A stretch of DNA of 59,845 nucleotides, taken from contig NZ_JTJR01000029.1 in the NCBI RefSeq assembly GCF_001678475.1, positions 1-59,845 on the forward strand. Reading direction: 5' to 3'. This document shows, piece after piece, positions 58,635 through 59,845 of this stretch. Position numbers and translations under genes: made by a program. Every line of letters starts with the position of its first letter. Position 1 is the stretch's first letter. Under the pieces are notes generated by a model. That model was not told where the DNA came from. It worked only from the letters and a program-made list of their open reading frames with translations, and did not search any database. The stretch comes from Gallibacterium genomosp. 3. Lineage in GTDB: Bacteria > Pseudomonadota > Gammaproteobacteria > Enterobacterales > Pasteurellaceae.

Positions 58635-59636
58635 ATGAGTAAAAAACCTATTGTATTTAGTGGCGTTCAGCCTTCTGGCGAATTAACTATCGGTAATTAC
58701 CTTGGAGCATTACGCCAATGGGTAAAAATGCAAGATGACTATGAGTGCCTTTTCTGTGTTGTAGATTTACATGCAATTACAGTTCGCCAAGATCCTGAAG
58801 CCTTACGTAAGGCAACACTTGATGTCCTTGCTCTTTATCTCGCCTGTGGCATTGATCCAAATAAAAGTACAATTTTCGTTCAATCCCATGTTCCAGAACA
58901 TGCACAATTAGCTTGGGTATTAAATTGCTATACTTATTTTGGTGAAATGGGCAGAATGACCCAATTTAAAGATAAATCAGCACGTTATGAAGGGAATGTT
59001 AGCGTTGGTTTATTTACTTATCCGGTCTTAATGGCAGCGGATATCTTATTGTATCAAGCAAAACAAGTGCCAGTTGGTGATGACCAAAAACAACATCTTG
59101 AAATTACTCGTGATATTGCACAGCGTTTTAATGCTCTTTATGGCAATATTTTTACGATCCCAGAAGTCTTTATTCCAAAAGCTGGGGCACGTGTAATGTC
59201 TTTACTTGATCCAACCAAGAAAATGTCTAAATCTGATGACAATCGCAATAATGTTATCGGTTTATTAGAAGATCCAAAAGCCGTAGCGAAGAAGATTAAA
59301 CGTGCAGTTACGGATTCTGAAGAACCGCCTCGCGTAAAATTTGATATTGAAAACAAACCAGGTGTATCTAACTTACTCAGTATCTTGTCTGCAATTACTG
59401 ATAAATCAATTCCTGAGCTTGAAGCTGAATTTGAAAGCAAAATGTATGGACATCTGAAGAATGCTGTTGCTGAGGAAGTCAGCTCAATGCTTACTCAATT
59501 ACAAGAACGTTATTATCATTATCGTAATAACGAGGAATTACTAAACAAAATTCTACACGAAGGTGCTGAAAAAGCACGAGCAAAAGCTAAAGAAACATTA
59601 GATCAAGTTTATCAAGCAGTTGGTTTTGTTAAATAA
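58635..59636 (+). CDS. trpS: Tryptophanyl-tRNA synthetase
   Basis: This class I aminoacyl-tRNA synthetase charges tRNA-Trp, 333 aa (E. coli 334). The HIGH-like signature is [14 protein letters not shown] and the KMSKS loop is [10 protein letters not shown]. The [15 protein letters not shown] block contacts tryptophan and ATP. It starts 18 nt after gph with AAGGAAATAAA and ends at a terminator. No leader peptide or tryptophan attenuator is present. Confidence 0.97.
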   Translation: MSKKPIVFSGVQPSGELTIGNYLGALRQWVKMQDDYECLFCVVDLHAITVRQDPEALRKATLDVLALYLACGIDPNKSTIFVQSHVPEHAQLAWVLNCYTYFGEMGRMTQFKDKSARYEGNVSVGLFTYPVLMAADILLYQAKQVPVGDDQKQHLEITRDIAQRFNALYGNIFTIPEVFIPKAGARVMSLLDPTKKMSKSDDNRNNVIGLLEDPKAVAKKIKRAVTDSEEPPRVKFDIENKPGVSNLLSILSAITDKSIPELEAEFESKMYGHLKNAVAEEVSSMLTQLQERYYHYRNNEELLNKILHEGAEKARAKAKETLDQVYQAVGFVK

Positions 59637-59641
59637 CTCTA

Positions 59642-59668
59642 AAAATACCCTAATTAGTAGGGTATTTT
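59642..59668 (+). terminator. trpS operon terminator
   Basis: AAAATACCCTA and TAGGGTATTTT pair around a 5-nt loop, 5 nt past the trpS stop. Confidence 0.85.
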
Positions 59669-59681
59669 AGAAAAAATAAAA

Positions 59682-59720
59682 AAGTTGGTAATGATAATTT
59701 CTTATAATTCTTACCAACTT
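59682..59720 (-). terminator. Terminator of the GNAT gene
   Basis: AAGTTGGTAA and TTACCAACTT are 10-bp arms around a 19-nt loop. The minus strand continues TTTTTTATTTTTTC. It lies 11 nt past the acetyltransferase stop. Confidence 0.7.
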
Positions 59721-59731
59721 ATTTTTGTGTA

Positions 59732-59845
59732 TTAAGATTTAGACTGCTGTAAATGCAAAATAGGGAAAGGCTTTCCTGTAGGATCAAGCTCATCTCTCCC
59801 GATAATTTCATATCCCATACGAAAATAAAAGGTGTAGTAGACAAA
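59732..59845 (-). CDS. GNAT-family acetyltransferase, C-terminal fragment (cut by window end)
   Basis: The last 37 codons of a minus-strand gene run off the right edge, reading YYTFYFRMGYEIIGRDELDP, then TGKPFPILHL and QQSKS-stop. F-Y-x-x-x-G-Y/F-E followed by a D-x-x-G-x-P-F-P-x-L-H-M/L end is characteristic of YafP/ElaA-like GNAT N-acetyltransferases, where it forms the last strands near acetyl-CoA. The substrate cannot be predicted. It is convergent with trpS. Confidence 0.7.
   Translation of the reverse strand, partial: FVYYTFYFRMGYEIIGRDELDPTGKPFPILHLQQSKS

Overview
The window reads as a low-GC gammaproteobacterial chromosome segment, most likely from the family Pasteurellaceae. The evidence is near-E. 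coli-like housekeeping proteins in H. influenzae/Pasteurella-like groupings, a comM gene preceded by a textbook CRP-S (Sxy-dependent competence) site, rpe-gph-trpS, a quinol-type norB, a lone nanM, and AAGTGCGG motifs resembling the Haemophilus uptake-sequence core. A genus such as Gallibacterium or Avibacterium is possible but cannot be fixed from sequence alone.

Left part (1-11.1 kb, minus strand): rplK-rplA-rplJ-rplL-rpoB-rpoC, with promoters at rplK and rplJ, the L1 and L10 autoregulatory leaders, an rplL-rpoB attenuator and a terminator after rpoC. The usual partner block secE-nusG (13.8-14.7 kb) is cut off from rplK by a 2.6-kb AT-rich island (11.1-13.7 kb). The island holds a divergently transcribed XRE regulator and a minus-strand operon of unrecognised genes: two paralogous one-TM two-cysteine proteins, a secreted 343-aa protein and two very small reading frames, one decayed. 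It is the best candidate here for an undescribed system.

Middle (14.8-24.6 kb): yjjPB transporter pair, sotB efflux pump, proBA proline pathway, an inner-membrane phosphoethanolamine/phosphoglycerol-transferase-like enzyme, and divergent rho/rhlB.

Accessory surface locus (24.6-39.0 kb): a 4233-aa type-I-secretion (BapA/LapA-like) adhesin fills 12.7 kb. It is flanked by gene wreckage. On one side are three fragments of a deleted chaperone-usher fimbrial operon (subunit C-terminus, chaperone N-terminus with a nonsense codon, terminal subunit C-terminus). On the other are an unrecognised stop-containing remnant and a pepT 5-prime remnant. A G7 tract sits directly upstream of the adhesin's predicted -35 box. 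No secretion apparatus is encoded in the window.

Right part (39.0-59.8 kb): comM; the cell-elongation/lipoate cluster rsfS-rlmH-mrdA-rodA-rlpA-dacA-ybeD-lipB-lipA (gene order as in E. coli); norB with an unusual repeat/palindrome array upstream; trmN divergent from srmB-SMR pump-glmU; nanM; rpe-gph-trpS; and the C-terminus of a GNAT acetyltransferase running off the end. No rRNA, tRNA, CRISPR array, IS element or prophage was found.
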